From: Brevibacillus reuszeri
Lineage (GTDB): Bacteria; Bacillota; Bacilli; Brevibacillales; Brevibacillaceae
Length of the DNA stretch: 64,000 nucleotides
Direction: 5' to 3'
Assembly: GCF_002897295.1 (NCBI RefSeq)
Contig: NZ_BEXF01000018.1
Location: 1-64,000 of the forward strand
This document shows positions 42,730-51,714 of this stretch, piece by piece. The stretch's first letter is position 1. Each line of letters starts with the position of its first letter. Under the pieces are notes generated by a model. That model saw only the letters and a program-made list of their open reading frames with translations, searched no databases and had not been told where the DNA came from. The translations under genes and the position numbers were made by a program.

Positions 42730-43725
42730 ATGAGTTGGTTACTGGAGAATTGGTTTGGTTCCAAGGAAAGCTTGGAACAGGTAAGAGAAGATATTCACGA
42801 GTATTTGCATAAAGAGTTTTATTTGGGATTATCCGGGATTGATCAGCCTGAGCAATCCGCTAATCGCGTGGAATCCAAAGAGTTGTTCCTGCAGATGAAC
42901 GGTCCATGGGACAATCAATTAGAGGAAGCTGAGCAAGAGCTGCTGCAATATGTTCATGACGAGCTGCCTCCTGTCGTTCGTGATGAACTGGGAGTGTTCC
43001 CTTTCTATACGCAAACGACAAATGATGGATATCTTGTCCTTACATTTATTCGCAATGCGACTGATCGCAGTGTGCTTTTGCAAAAGCTACCTTTGACACT
43101 GGTGACTACAGATGGCCAAGAGGTAGCACAAAAGACGTTTGATCTTCTTGAAAACGGACCGATGGGAGAAATGTCTAGCCGTCCGGTAGAGTTTATGTTC
43201 CGTTGGGATGAGTTTAGCTTTATCCCGGAAAAAGAGGTACCTCTGACTCTTACTTACAAGAAGCCGGAAGCAAATCAAGCTGAGAAAAATCATGAGCTGA
43301 ATGTAGGATTGTCCGCATCGGAGACGGATCACTACATGAAGAGGGCAGCAGAAGAAGCACCTGTAAAATCAGGTGAGGTAGATCTGCAAGTACTCGATAT
43401 CAGCACGGGAGTAGACAACGGATTGAAAGTGGTTGTTGTCTTCCGCAATGGTTTGGAAAAGCGTTTGGAGTTTACAGAAGTGCCGATTATTGTGCATGAC
43501 AAGGCAGGAGAAACGGTAGCCCGCGTAAGCTACACCCTGCAAAATATGAAGGTAGAGGCGAATAGTCAGCGAGTATGGGCATTTGACATTCCGTCTTCTT
43601 CGATGAAGCAGCAAGGGGTGGATGTAGCAGAGCTGACTGCTTACATCCCAAAAGCGCAACCAAGAAAAAAAGCGGAAACATTTGTAGTTCCGGACATGGA
43701 TGACAACAAAGGATTGCTGCAGTAA
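42730..43725 (+). CDS. SLAP-domain protein 3
   Basis: A 331-residue third paralogue with two SLAP repeats (LFLQMNGPWDNQLEEAEQEL to RPVEFMFRWD, and LNVGLSASETDHYM to QRVWAFDIPSS). It is the most diverged, with a short basic/acidic C-terminal extension. AGGAGG precedes its ATG. Followed by a stem-loop terminator, so it closes the operon. Confidence 0.82.
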   Translation: MSWLLENWFGSKESLEQVREDIHEYLHKEFYLGLSGIDQPEQSANRVESKELFLQMNGPWDNQLEEAEQELLQYVHDELPPVVRDELGVFPFYTQTTNDGYLVLTFIRNATDRSVLLQKLPLTLVTTDGQEVAQKTFDLLENGPMGEMSSRPVEFMFRWDEFSFIPEKEVPLTLTYKKPEANQAEKNHELNVGLSASETDHYMKRAAEEAPVKSGEVDLQVLDISTGVDNGLKVVVVFRNGLEKRLEFTEVPIIVHDKAGETVARVSYTLQNMKVEANSQRVWAFDIPSSSMKQQGVDVAELTAYIPKAQPRKKAETFVVPDMDDNKGLLQ

Positions 43726-43731
43726 TCAAGG

Positions 43732-43768
43732 GAACCCTTTTTGCCGATGGTGGTGAAAAGGGTTCTTC
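43732..43768 (+). terminator. Terminator of the SLAP operon
   Basis: GAACCCTTTT pairs perfectly with AAAAGGGTTC; a short TTC T-rich tail follows. Confidence 0.7.
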
Positions 43769-43917
43769 TACAATCAGAACATTCCAAAAAATGGATAGTT
43801 GGGGTTGCATGTCTCCCTTTTCATCCGCTATGCTAGATAAGAACGAAAAGAATCAAAATACCTGAATTCCTTTAGACTGCCCGTCACAGCAGGAGAGAGA
43901 AGGAAGGACTGTTTTCC

Positions 43918-46485
43918 ATGAAAAAGACGATACAGGTCACATTTGCAATAGTACTAGTCATAACAATGACAGTCACGAGCGTTCAGCCCATTTTTGCTGC
44001 TGCGGGAAAAGCGAATGATCCATTCCTCGGTAACCAAATCCATTTGAGCCAGATAAACGCTGATAAGGCCTGGTCAGCGGTCAATAGCAATGAATCGATT
44101 GTAATCGCTGTTCTGGATTCGGGGGCTGATTACAATCATGCTGATTTGAAAGATAATCTTTTGCCTGGCATCAATTTGGTCAATCCCGGACGGAGTGCAC
44201 AGGATGACAATGGACATGGCACTGCAGTCACAGGTATCCTCGCAGCCAAAGGAAACAACGGGATAGGCGTAGCGGGTGTATTATGGAATGCTCAAATATT
44301 GCCGATAAAGGTTTTGGACAAAAAAGGTGTTGCTGACGTTGATTTGATTACAAAAGGAATCAATACGGCTCTTGATCGGGGAGCCAAGATCATTGTGATG
44401 TCTGTTAGTAGCATGTCCTACTCGCGGGGATTGGTCGCTGCTGTTAATCGCGCTGAAAAGAGCGGAGCGATCATCGTTGCAGCAAGCGGGAATGAAGCAG
44501 ATCGGGTTGCTTTTCCGGCCGCGTATCCAACAGTTGTGGCTGTGGGGGCGGTAAAGAACAATAACCAGCCACTGCACGAGTCTAATTCTGGTCCTGAGCT
44601 GAGTCTGGTAGCTCCAGGCTTTAACGTGTATACGACCAAGCTGGGTGGGGTATACGGTCCTTTTAGTGGAACCTCGGCAGCTGCTCCTCAGGTGGCAGGT
44701 GCTGCAGCCCTTATTCTCGCCCGCAATCCACAACTAACCCCGCTGGATGTAAGGATGCTTCTTTATCAGACAGCCAAAGATCTTGGGGAGAGTGGTTGGG
44801 ATCGAGCCACAGGATATGGCTTGCTAGATGTAAATAAGGCAGTCCGTACGCCAATGTCCATGGACTTTTTGGAGCCAAACAACACCAAATCAACGGCCAA
44901 GGCTTTTCCAATCGAATCACAAATACGGGGGAATCTCGGTCCGAATGATACGGTTGATTGGTTTCGAATGGATGTCCCCTATGATGGAAAAGTAAATTTT
45001 ACTTCAACGGTTAATTCCGGCGTAAGCTCAGCGATAGCGGCGACTTTTTATACGGAGAATCGGGAGCCCATCACGGAGTATTTTGGAAATGGAGACACAG
45101 TCACAGTCCCAGCCAAAGCTGGGCGCATGTATATACGACTTTTACGTACGGCAGGGGTCAACTCCTTTACGTATGTACTAACCAGTCGCTTTAATATCAA
45201 CCCGGATCGCAATGAACCGAATGATTCGGAAGCAACTGCAAGACCCCTTGTAGGAAATCAAATTAGTGTCACAGGTAATTTTCATTATGAGGGAGATCAG
45301 GACTGGTTCTCTTATTATGTGCGGGAATACGGTCAAATGGACGTAACAGTCACTCCTGATAATAAACGGATGGACATTTTGCTCGCGATCGGAAAACAAA
45401 GTCAGGGGAATAACACAGTCTGGGATTCTCCTTATGATAATGGAACCCGTGATGACCCGTCTGAGCATGTAAGAAAAGAAGTGTCTCCTGGTAAGTACTT
45501 GATCCGCATCAGTGAGTATGAGCAAAATGCGGTGAATGGGGAATATCGTTTGGACCTGGGCTTTACTCCGATTAAGAAAGATCCAAATGAACCGAATGAT
45601 ACGTATCTTCAAGCATCCCCGCTTGCAGGTGGAACCTTGATGACAGGGAATTTTCCAACGACAGCGGATTCAGACTGGTTCCAATTTAGGGTCAATGCGG
45701 AATCCTTTGTTAGTATTCGTGCTCCCTTCATTCCCGTCTCAAGTGGTGTCAGACTCGCGCTCTACAGTGAGAAAAACCTCAATTACGCGCTGTCCAGCAC
45801 GAATCAAGTGGCGGAGCTCTCAGACCAAGGAAGAGAAATTATTGGCCTGCGACTGCAGCCAGGCAAGTATTATATCCGTTTAAATAGTGGAGTACCTTTC
45901 CGCTATGATTTGTACCGTTTGACGGTCACCCAGCAGGTGCTTGTCGCAGGATATCGCGATATTTCCGACCATTGGGCGCGCTCGGAGATTGTGAGACTGA
46001 GCGGCAGAGGAATCGTCAAGGGCTTTGATGATGCGACATTCAAGCCGAATCAGGCAGTGACACGGGCACAATTTGCGACCATGCTCATTCAAGCGATGAG
46101 AGCGAGTGGACAATCTGTGGGCAGTACCTATAGAGGCAGCACCGCTTTCAGCGATATGCCAAAAAGTCACTGGGCGTATAATAATTTGGGACTAGCTTAT
46201 CAGCAAGGCATTTTGAGGGGATACCCAAATAATCGTATGAGACCCGACCAAGCCATCTCTCGTGCAGAAATGGCGGCTATGATTGCGCGAGCTCAAAAGG
46301 TTTTCCTGTATGCGCCAAGTGTGTCTTCCTTTCGGGATGTTCCAACAAACCACTGGGCGTTCTCATCGATTGAGGCACTCACTTCAAGAAAATGGATAAA
46401 TGGATATGGAGCTACATTTAAGCCGCAGGGTAATGCGACCAGGGCTGAAGTCGTTGTCCTCATTTCAAAAGCGTACAAATTATAA
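43918..46485 (+). CDS. SLH-anchored subtilisin-like serine protease
   Basis: An 855-residue exported S8 protease. The signal peptide runs to about residue 29 (IFAAAGKA). In the catalytic domain, Asp67 (AVLDSGAD), His100 (DNGHGTAV), oxyanion Asn192 (ASGNEA) and Ser253 (GTSAAAPQ) are all intact. Three PPC-like beta-domains follow, each opening with the (N/L)EPN(D/N) motif (about 318, 430 and 560). Three SLH modules close the protein (RDISDHWARSEIVRLSGRGI, FSDMPKSHWAYNNLG, FRDVPTNHWAFSSIE). It should sit on the cell wall by binding pyruvylated secondary polymer. There is no propeptide of the usual size between signal and catalytic domain. Possible role in processing surface proteins. Confidence 0.92.
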   Translation: MKKTIQVTFAIVLVITMTVTSVQPIFAAAGKANDPFLGNQIHLSQINADKAWSAVNSNESIVIAVLDSGADYNHADLKDNLLPGINLVNPGRSAQDDNGHGTAVTGILAAKGNNGIGVAGVLWNAQILPIKVLDKKGVADVDLITKGINTALDRGAKIIVMSVSSMSYSRGLVAAVNRAEKSGAIIVAASGNEADRVAFPAAYPTVVAVGAVKNNNQPLHESNSGPELSLVAPGFNVYTTKLGGVYGPFSGTSAAAPQVAGAAALILARNPQLTPLDVRMLLYQTAKDLGESGWDRATGYGLLDVNKAVRTPMSMDFLEPNNTKSTAKAFPIESQIRGNLGPNDTVDWFRMDVPYDGKVNFTSTVNSGVSSAIAATFYTENREPITEYFGNGDTVTVPAKAGRMYIRLLRTAGVNSFTYVLTSRFNINPDRNEPNDSEATARPLVGNQISVTGNFHYEGDQDWFSYYVREYGQMDVTVTPDNKRMDILLAIGKQSQGNNTVWDSPYDNGTRDDPSEHVRKEVSPGKYLIRISEYEQNAVNGEYRLDLGFTPIKKDPNEPNDTYLQASPLAGGTLMTGNFPTTADSDWFQFRVNAESFVSIRAPFIPVSSGVRLALYSEKNLNYALSSTNQVAELSDQGREIIGLRLQPGKYYIRLNSGVPFRYDLYRLTVTQQVLVAGYRDISDHWARSEIVRLSGRGIVKGFDDATFKPNQAVTRAQFATMLIQAMRASGQSVGSTYRGSTAFSDMPKSHWAYNNLGLAYQQGILRGYPNNRMRPDQAISRAEMAAMIARAQKVFLYAPSVSSFRDVPTNHWAFSSIEALTSRKWINGYGATFKPQGNATRAEVVVLISKAYKL

Positions 46486-46556
46486 TCGCGCAAGCAAGCG
46501 ATTGTAGAAAAAATTTCGGGGCACACTTGAAATACGCCCTTTACCAAATGTGTCTA

Positions 46557-46585
46557 TTGACACCATAGAAAAAAACAATTATTCT
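46557..46585 (+). promoter_or_regulatory. SigA-type promoter of metK
   Basis: TTGACA, exactly 17 bases, TATTCT, ending about 20 bases before the riboswitch P1 stem. Confidence 0.65.
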
Positions 46586-46602
46586 ATATTCCGTAATGGA
46601 TA

Positions 46603-46703
46603 CTCTTATCCAGAGCAGGCGGAGGGACTGGCCCGATGAAACCCGGCAACCGACTAGAGCGGTGCTAACCAGCAGAACGGACATCTGTTCTGGCCGATAA
46701 GAG
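46603..46703 (+). promoter_or_regulatory. SAM-I (S-box) riboswitch
   Basis: P1 stem CTCTTATC/GATAAGAG encloses the conserved S-box core (AGAGCAGGCGGAGGGACTGG, GATGAAACCCGGCAACC, GGTGCTAACCAGCAGA). A transcription terminator follows, so binding of S-adenosylmethionine would switch off the synthetase gene downstream. Confidence 0.95.
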
Positions 46704-46726
46704 GATGAAGGAAGCATAAAGCGCTC

Positions 46727-46764
46727 AAACCTTTTCCTCCAAAAACGCGGAAAAGGTTTTTTTT
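46727..46764 (+). terminator. Riboswitch-controlled terminator
   Basis: AAACCTTTTCC pairs with GGAAAAGGTTT followed by T8. It is the expression platform of the SAM-I riboswitch. Confidence 0.92.
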
Positions 46765-46838
46765 ATTGCGTTTACGTCGATAAAATCCTGTCTCGGCTAC
46801 CACACTATTTGTATGAGGTCAAAGGAGGTATTTTTCTC

Positions 46839-48050
46839 ATGGCTTTGCAAAAAGGTCGTCGTCTCTTTACATCTGAATCCGTAACTGAAGGGCATCCGGA
46901 TAAGATTTGTGACCAAATTTCCGACTCTATCCTTGATGCGATTCTGTCTAAAGATCCAAACGCTCGTGTAGCTTGCGAAACATCCGTAACAACTGGTTTG
47001 GTGCTCGTAGCTGGTGAAATCACTACAAACACGTACGTTGATATTCAAAAATTGGTTCGTGAAACAATCCGTGAGATTGGCTATGATCGTGCTAAATTTG
47101 GTTTTGACGCTGATACTTGCGGTGTAATCACTGCTATCGGCGAACAATCCGCTGACATCGCTCTTGGTGTTGACCAAGCTCTGGAAGCGCGCGAAGGCAA
47201 AATGACTGACGCTGAAATCGAAGCAATCGGTGCTGGTGACCAAGGTCTGATGTTTGGCTTTGCTTGCAACGAAACACCTGAGCTGATGCCACTTCCAATC
47301 AGCATGTCCCACCAGCTGGCTCGCCGTCTGACAGAAGTGCGCAAAAATGGCACACTGGCTTACCTGCGCCCAGATGGTAAAACACAAGTAACAGTGGAGT
47401 ACGATGGCGATAAACCAGTTCGTATTGATACGATCGTTATTTCTACTCAACATGCTCCTGAAACTACATTGGAGCAAATCCAAAAAGATTTGGTTGAGCA
47501 TGTAATTAAACCAGTGGTTCCTGCTGAGCTGTTGGATGCTGAAACCAAATACTTCATCAACCCAACTGGCCGTTTCGTAATCGGTGGACCACAAGGGGAT
47601 GCTGGTTTGACTGGCCGTAAAATTATCGTAGATACGTACGGTGGTTATGCTCGTCATGGCGGCGGTGCATTCTCCGGTAAAGATCCAACCAAAGTGGACC
47701 GTTCCGGCGCATATGCTGCTCGTTATGTAGCGAAAAACATCGTGGCTGCAGGACTGGCTGACAAGTGTGAAGTTCAAGTAGCTTACGCGATTGGTGTAGC
47801 TCAACCAGTTTCCATCGCTGTAGATACGTTTGGTACAGGAACCATTTCTGAAGAAGATCTGGTAAAACTGGTTCGTAAAAACTTTGACCTGCGTCCAGCT
47901 GGTATCATTAAACAGCTTGACCTGCGTCGTCCTATTTACAAACAAACAGCTGCTTATGGCCACTTTGGACGTAACGACCTGAATGTTCCTTGGGAGCAAA
48001 CAGACAAAGCGGAAGTGCTGAAGCAAGAAGCAGCACAACTGGCAAAATAA
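46839..48050 (+). CDS. metK: S-adenosylmethionine synthetase
   Basis: A 403-residue methionine adenosyltransferase, making S-adenosylmethionine from methionine and ATP. Signatures are present in order: TSESVTEGHPDKICDQ (ATP and Mg sites), GAGDQGLMFGFAC, and the P-loop-like GGGAFSGKDPTKVDRSGAY. Full length for the family. ATG 46839 is preferred over a frame start 10 codons upstream because AAAGGAGG lies just before it. Controlled by the SAM-I riboswitch. Confidence 0.98.
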   Translation: MALQKGRRLFTSESVTEGHPDKICDQISDSILDAILSKDPNARVACETSVTTGLVLVAGEITTNTYVDIQKLVRETIREIGYDRAKFGFDADTCGVITAIGEQSADIALGVDQALEAREGKMTDAEIEAIGAGDQGLMFGFACNETPELMPLPISMSHQLARRLTEVRKNGTLAYLRPDGKTQVTVEYDGDKPVRIDTIVISTQHAPETTLEQIQKDLVEHVIKPVVPAELLDAETKYFINPTGRFVIGGPQGDAGLTGRKIIVDTYGGYARHGGGAFSGKDPTKVDRSGAYAARYVAKNIVAAGLADKCEVQVAYAIGVAQPVSIAVDTFGTGTISEEDLVKLVRKNFDLRPAGIIKQLDLRRPIYKQTAAYGHFGRNDLNVPWEQTDKAEVLKQEAAQLAK

Positions 48051-48064
48051 GAACGGTAGTGAAA

Positions 48065-48095
48065 GAGCCTAGTACTGTTACTAGGCTCTTTTTTC
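48065..48095 (+). terminator. metK terminator
   Basis: AAGAGCCTAGTA pairs with TACTAGGCTCTT, followed by a T run. Confidence 0.92.
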
Positions 48096-48196
48096 TGTGG
48101 AAATCAAAATCGTTGGGAGTTATTGGGGTGGGGTGAACAAAGGAATTTGTAGGGTTATGTCGAATCTCCTAAAATGGGAAGTGAGGAGGGGTTTTT

Positions 48197-49213
48197 TTGC
48201 CGAAAAGAAGGCTCTTCCTGATCGTGTTTGTAACCTTTTTGTTACTTATTGTGGCAGGTGGATTACTGGGAGAATCGGGTTTGGTAAAAAAGAATGTACA
48301 AAAACTGCAACCTTTTCCCCAAGTTGATACGTCTAACTACATAAGTGGTGCACAGAATGCTGAGCCAAACGTCACAGCAATCCAAAAAGCAACTGCAGTC
48401 CCGAAAAAGTGGTACAACAATCAGGTTGTCGTATTAACGTATCATCATGTGACTGATCAAACCGATCAGAGATACGTCATATCGCCAGAACTATTTGCGA
48501 GGCACATGGCGTTTCTGCATGAAAATGATCTACATCCTATATCGCTTGCAGAGTTTGTGCAATTTGTTCAGACGGGGACCTTGCCAACGGAGAATGCAGT
48601 ACTCATTACATTTGATGACGGATATGAGAGTTACTATACAGAAGCGTTTCCGATTATGCGTGAATACGGTTTTCCATCTGTCAATTTTGCCATTGCAGGC
48701 AGGATACGAGATGTAGCAGAACGAAAGCGGGTAAACATGACGACGCCACTGTCGCGTCAACAAGTAAATGAAATGATAGCCTCTGGACTGGCTGATGTTG
48801 CCTCTCATACGTACAGCTTGCACGAAGAGGAAGAGAGCAACGAATGGGGCGATCTTGGACCAGGGACGGCCCCTGTCTATCTGAAGGATTTAAACCGATT
48901 GGAAGTTGAAAAGGAGTATAGAAATCGACTCTACGTTGATTTCGTTATGTCACGAGTAGGTCTTGGATCGTGGATTGGTTACGATGTGAAAGCACTCTCC
49001 TTGCCATTTGGCTATACGAACAATATTGTGCTGGAAACCGCACGACAAGCCGGTTATGAGTTTGTGTTTACATCCACACCAGGAATAGTAAAGCGTGGAA
49101 CCAATCCGTTTGCCATCCCGCGAAATGGCGTCGGGTTACGAGATGTGGATGAGGCCAGCCTCCATCAGCTGTTCACGAAAGCGAAAAACGAGTTTGAAGG
49201 AGAGCAATCATGA
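48197..49213 (+). CDS. Membrane-anchored polysaccharide deacetylase
   Basis: A 338-residue NodB-type carbohydrate esterase 4. The N-terminal membrane segment is LFLIVFVTFLLLIVAGGLL. The deacetylase motifs are VVVLTYHHVT, ITFDDGYESYYTEA (catalytic Asp and metal Asp), SGLADVASHTYSLH (metal His) and LPFGYTN. The substrate is likely peptidoglycan or a wall polymer. Translation starts at TTG 48197 behind GAGGAGGGG. The stop overlaps degS (ATGA), so expression is coupled to the two-component system. Confidence 0.85.
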   Translation: MPKRRLFLIVFVTFLLLIVAGGLLGESGLVKKNVQKLQPFPQVDTSNYISGAQNAEPNVTAIQKATAVPKKWYNNQVVVLTYHHVTDQTDQRYVISPELFARHMAFLHENDLHPISLAEFVQFVQTGTLPTENAVLITFDDGYESYYTEAFPIMREYGFPSVNFAIAGRIRDVAERKRVNMTTPLSRQQVNEMIASGLADVASHTYSLHEEEESNEWGDLGPGTAPVYLKDLNRLEVEKEYRNRLYVDFVMSRVGLGSWIGYDVKALSLPFGYTNNIVLETARQAGYEFVFTSTPGIVKRGTNPFAIPRNGVGLRDVDEASLHQLFTKAKNEFEGEQS

Positions 49214-50352
49214 ACAAAGCGATAGACATCAGCGTACTCGATGGGGTGATCAAGCGGACGATCGAAACAGTTGAGACAAGTAAAACCCAAATATTTGATA
49301 TAGCGGAAAGCGCAAGGCAGCAAGGAAACTCACTGAAGCTTGATTTGCACGAGCTGCGCCAGGAAATTTCCAAGGTCATTCAGAAGGTAGATGCGTTGGA
49401 GCTGGCATACCAAAAATCGCGCAACAGGCTCGTATTGGTGAGCCGAAATTTTCATATGTACACCGAGGAAGACATTCGGATTGCGTATGAAGAGGCGAGC
49501 CGTATCCAAGTGGAGCTGTCCATTTATCGCGAGCGCGAAAATAACCTGAAGCGAAGACGCAATGACCTGGAGCGCCAATTGCGGACGCTGGAGGAAACAA
49601 TCGTCAGAGCTGAGAAGCTAGTCTCGCAAATGGGGGTAGTTCTTGGCTACCTTACAGGGGACTTGAGCAAAATTGGCGAGGCTCTGGAGTCAGCCAAGCA
49701 GCACCAGCTCATGGGGCTAAAAGTCATTCAGGCTCAAGAAGAAGAACGCAAGCGTGTAGCTCGGGAAATTCACGATGGCCCAGCACAGTCGATGGCGAAT
49801 GTCGTCCTGCGCTCGGAAATCGTCGAAAAAATGCTGAAGAATGAGCGTATTCTCGAAGCGCAGATGGAGCTGCATGAATTGAAGGAAATGGTCCGAATGA
49901 GCTTGGCAGATGTCAGAAGGATCATTTTCGATTTGCGTCCGATGGCATTGGATGATCTCGGTTTGGTGCCTACTTTGCAAAAATATATTCGAACATGTGA
50001 AGAGCGTATCGCTTCCTCTATTGATCTGGTAATATTTGGTATAGAGCCTCCTTTGCGCAGCTCCGTAAAAGCCGCTATTTTTCGTATGGTTCAGGAGTGC
50101 TTGAACAATGTGGAAAAGCATGCCGAGGCCACCAACGTACAAGTAAAGCTAGAGTTTTTACAGGAATCACTGAGTCTCGTGGTAAAAGACGACGGTGTTG
50201 GATTCGATCTCGAAAAGCGGATGGCAAATGGCAATTCATTCGGTCTGCTTGGCATGAGGGAGCGCGTTCAGTTATTGGAGGGCTCTGTAGAATTGCAATC
50301 GGCACCAGGTGACGGAACAAAAGTGATATTCCAAATACCGCTGAAAATGTGA
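49210..50352 (+). CDS. degS: Sensor histidine kinase DegS
   Basis: A 380-residue soluble kinase without membrane segments. An N-terminal coiled-coil sensor region (about 1-180) is followed by the HisKA_3 phospho-acceptor (VAREIHDGPAQSMANVVLRS) and a GHKL ATPase domain (MVQECLNNVEKHAEATNVQV, DDGVGFDL, GLLGMRERV). It phosphorylates DegU, which controls exoenzymes, competence and motility in Bacilli. Coupled to the deacetylase gene; degU follows after 32 bases. Confidence 0.95.
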   Translation: MNKAIDISVLDGVIKRTIETVETSKTQIFDIAESARQQGNSLKLDLHELRQEISKVIQKVDALELAYQKSRNRLVLVSRNFHMYTEEDIRIAYEEASRIQVELSIYRERENNLKRRRNDLERQLRTLEETIVRAEKLVSQMGVVLGYLTGDLSKIGEALESAKQHQLMGLKVIQAQEEERKRVAREIHDGPAQSMANVVLRSEIVEKMLKNERILEAQMELHELKEMVRMSLADVRRIIFDLRPMALDDLGLVPTLQKYIRTCEERIASSIDLVIFGIEPPLRSSVKAAIFRMVQECLNNVEKHAEATNVQVKLEFLQESLSLVVKDDGVGFDLEKRMANGNSFGLLGMRERVQLLEGSVELQSAPGDGTKVIFQIPLKM

Positions 50353-50384
50353 AATTACATAGAATGTACACAGGGGGATGAACC

Positions 50385-51092
50385 ATGGATAAAAGACAGC
50401 AAGAGCTCCGTATCGTAATTGTAGACGACCATCAATTATTCCGTGAAGGCGTAAAGCGTATTCTGGAAATGGAAGAGGATTTCAAGGTCGTTGGAGAAGG
50501 TGCGGATGGAGGCGAGGCAGCATTACTGGCAGAGGAGCATAAGCCAGATGTTCTGCTCATGGACATCAACATGCCTAATATTAATGGTGTTTCTGCTGCT
50601 GAGAATGTAATTACTGTAAGTCCGACTACTCGTGTCATTATGCTGTCTATTCATGACGATGAGGGCTACGTTTATCGTACGCTGCGCTCCGGTGCATCTG
50701 GTTACTTGCTAAAAGAAATGGGTACGAGTGACTTGGTGGATGCCGTTCGCGTAGTAGCTAGTGGTGGCGCATACATACATCCTAAGGTGACGGGCAAGCT
50801 GATCGAGGAATTCCGTCGCTTGAGTGAGCAAGAGGGATCGACAGAACGCAGCTTTTCTGTAGATGAATCGCAAGCAATTGATCCAAAAGTGATTGAATCA
50901 TTGACCAGGCGTGAGCGTGAAGTACTGCAGCTCATGGCAGAAGGAAAAAGCAATCGTGCAATTGGCGAGTTTTTATTTATCAGTGAGAAAACGGTTAAAA
51001 ACCACGTCAGCAGCATTTTGCAAAAATTAAACGTGCAAGACCGCACACAGGCAGTTGTTATTTCGATTAAAAATGGTTGGGTAAAACTGTAG
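50385..51092 (+). CDS. degU: Response regulator DegU
   Basis: A 235-residue NarL/FixJ-type regulator. The receiver domain has IVDDHQLFREGVKRIL and phospho-Asp in VLLMDINMPNINGV, with Lys in SGYLLKEMG. The C-terminal LuxR-type HTH is LTRREREVLQLMAEGKSNRA followed by SEKTVKNHVSSILQKL. Partner of DegS. The AGGGGG site and gene order match degS-degU loci upstream of the comF and flg genes in Bacilli. Confidence 0.96.
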   Translation: MDKRQQELRIVIVDDHQLFREGVKRILEMEEDFKVVGEGADGGEAALLAEEHKPDVLLMDINMPNINGVSAAENVITVSPTTRVIMLSIHDDEGYVYRTLRSGASGYLLKEMGTSDLVDAVRVVASGGAYIHPKVTGKLIEEFRRLSEQEGSTERSFSVDESQAIDPKVIESLTRREREVLQLMAEGKSNRAIGEFLFISEKTVKNHVSSILQKLNVQDRTQAVVISIKNGWVKL

Positions 51093-51161
51093 GCAGCTAT
51101 CAAAAAGTGACCTTGTTCAAGCTATGCGGCATACCTTGTTAGTGGAGGAGGTATGACCGTG

Positions 51162-51521
51162 ATGGAAGAACTGGTTGTATGGCTATTGGCGGCATTTGGC
51201 TGCTCCTCTTTACTCTTGATGATAGCTGAGAGCTGGATTCGGCAGATGAATGGGGTCGCCGAACTGCCGTCAGTACATTACCGGCTGCTGCTGCGGGATT
51301 CGGAGCAGGTACTGGAACAAGCTGTTCGAAAACTGCTGTTTCGTTCCTACTGGAGTGGCAAGCCCATCCGTATTACGTTAATAGATGAGGGTTCCGTGGA
51401 TGACACGCCTCAAATATGTACCGTTTTGGACCGCTATCCGCATTGTCATTTGATGGATTGGCAAGAAGGTGTAGCAGCGGGAACTATTGTAACAATTGAT
51501 TTACGTCAACACGAAAAGTAA
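51162..51521 (+). CDS. Hypothetical membrane-associated protein, about 120 aa
   Basis: An N-terminal hydrophobic helix (VVWLLAAFGCSSLLLMIAES), then a small soluble alpha/beta domain (HYRLLLRDSEQVLEQAVRKL, IRITLIDEGSVDDTPQICTV) reminiscent of a glycosyltransferase-2-like fragment (DEGSVDDT), but too short to be catalytic. The start is uncertain among ATG 51153, GTG 51159 and ATG 51162; the last two have better spacing to GGAGGAGG. Function unknown. Confidence 0.65.
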   Translation: MEELVVWLLAAFGCSSLLLMIAESWIRQMNGVAELPSVHYRLLLRDSEQVLEQAVRKLLFRSYWSGKPIRITLIDEGSVDDTPQICTVLDRYPHCHLMDWQEGVAAGTIVTIDLRQHEK

Positions 51522-51550
51522 GGAGCGCCTATAGCGTTCCTTATTTTTTT
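51520..51550 (+). terminator. Terminator
   Basis: AAGGAGCGC pairs with GCGTTCCTT (one G-T pair) followed by A then T7. Confidence 0.88.
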
Positions 51551-51714
51551 GGAATAGTTGACCTGATTATCTAGTTTTCTAAGTGGAAAATATTTTCTGA
51601 ATTTTGGAATCATACATATTGAAATCTTCTTTAATCTTGGACTATGATTTTCCTAAGAATATACAGCTCCCAAAAACAGTCCCGATTAACTCATGGATCG
51701 AGGGGAAGTCATAC

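Noticed and set aside
46797..48038. 413-codon frame antisense to metK
   Set aside because: It is an exact shadow of the metK reading frame and has no protein-like features; metK is certain.
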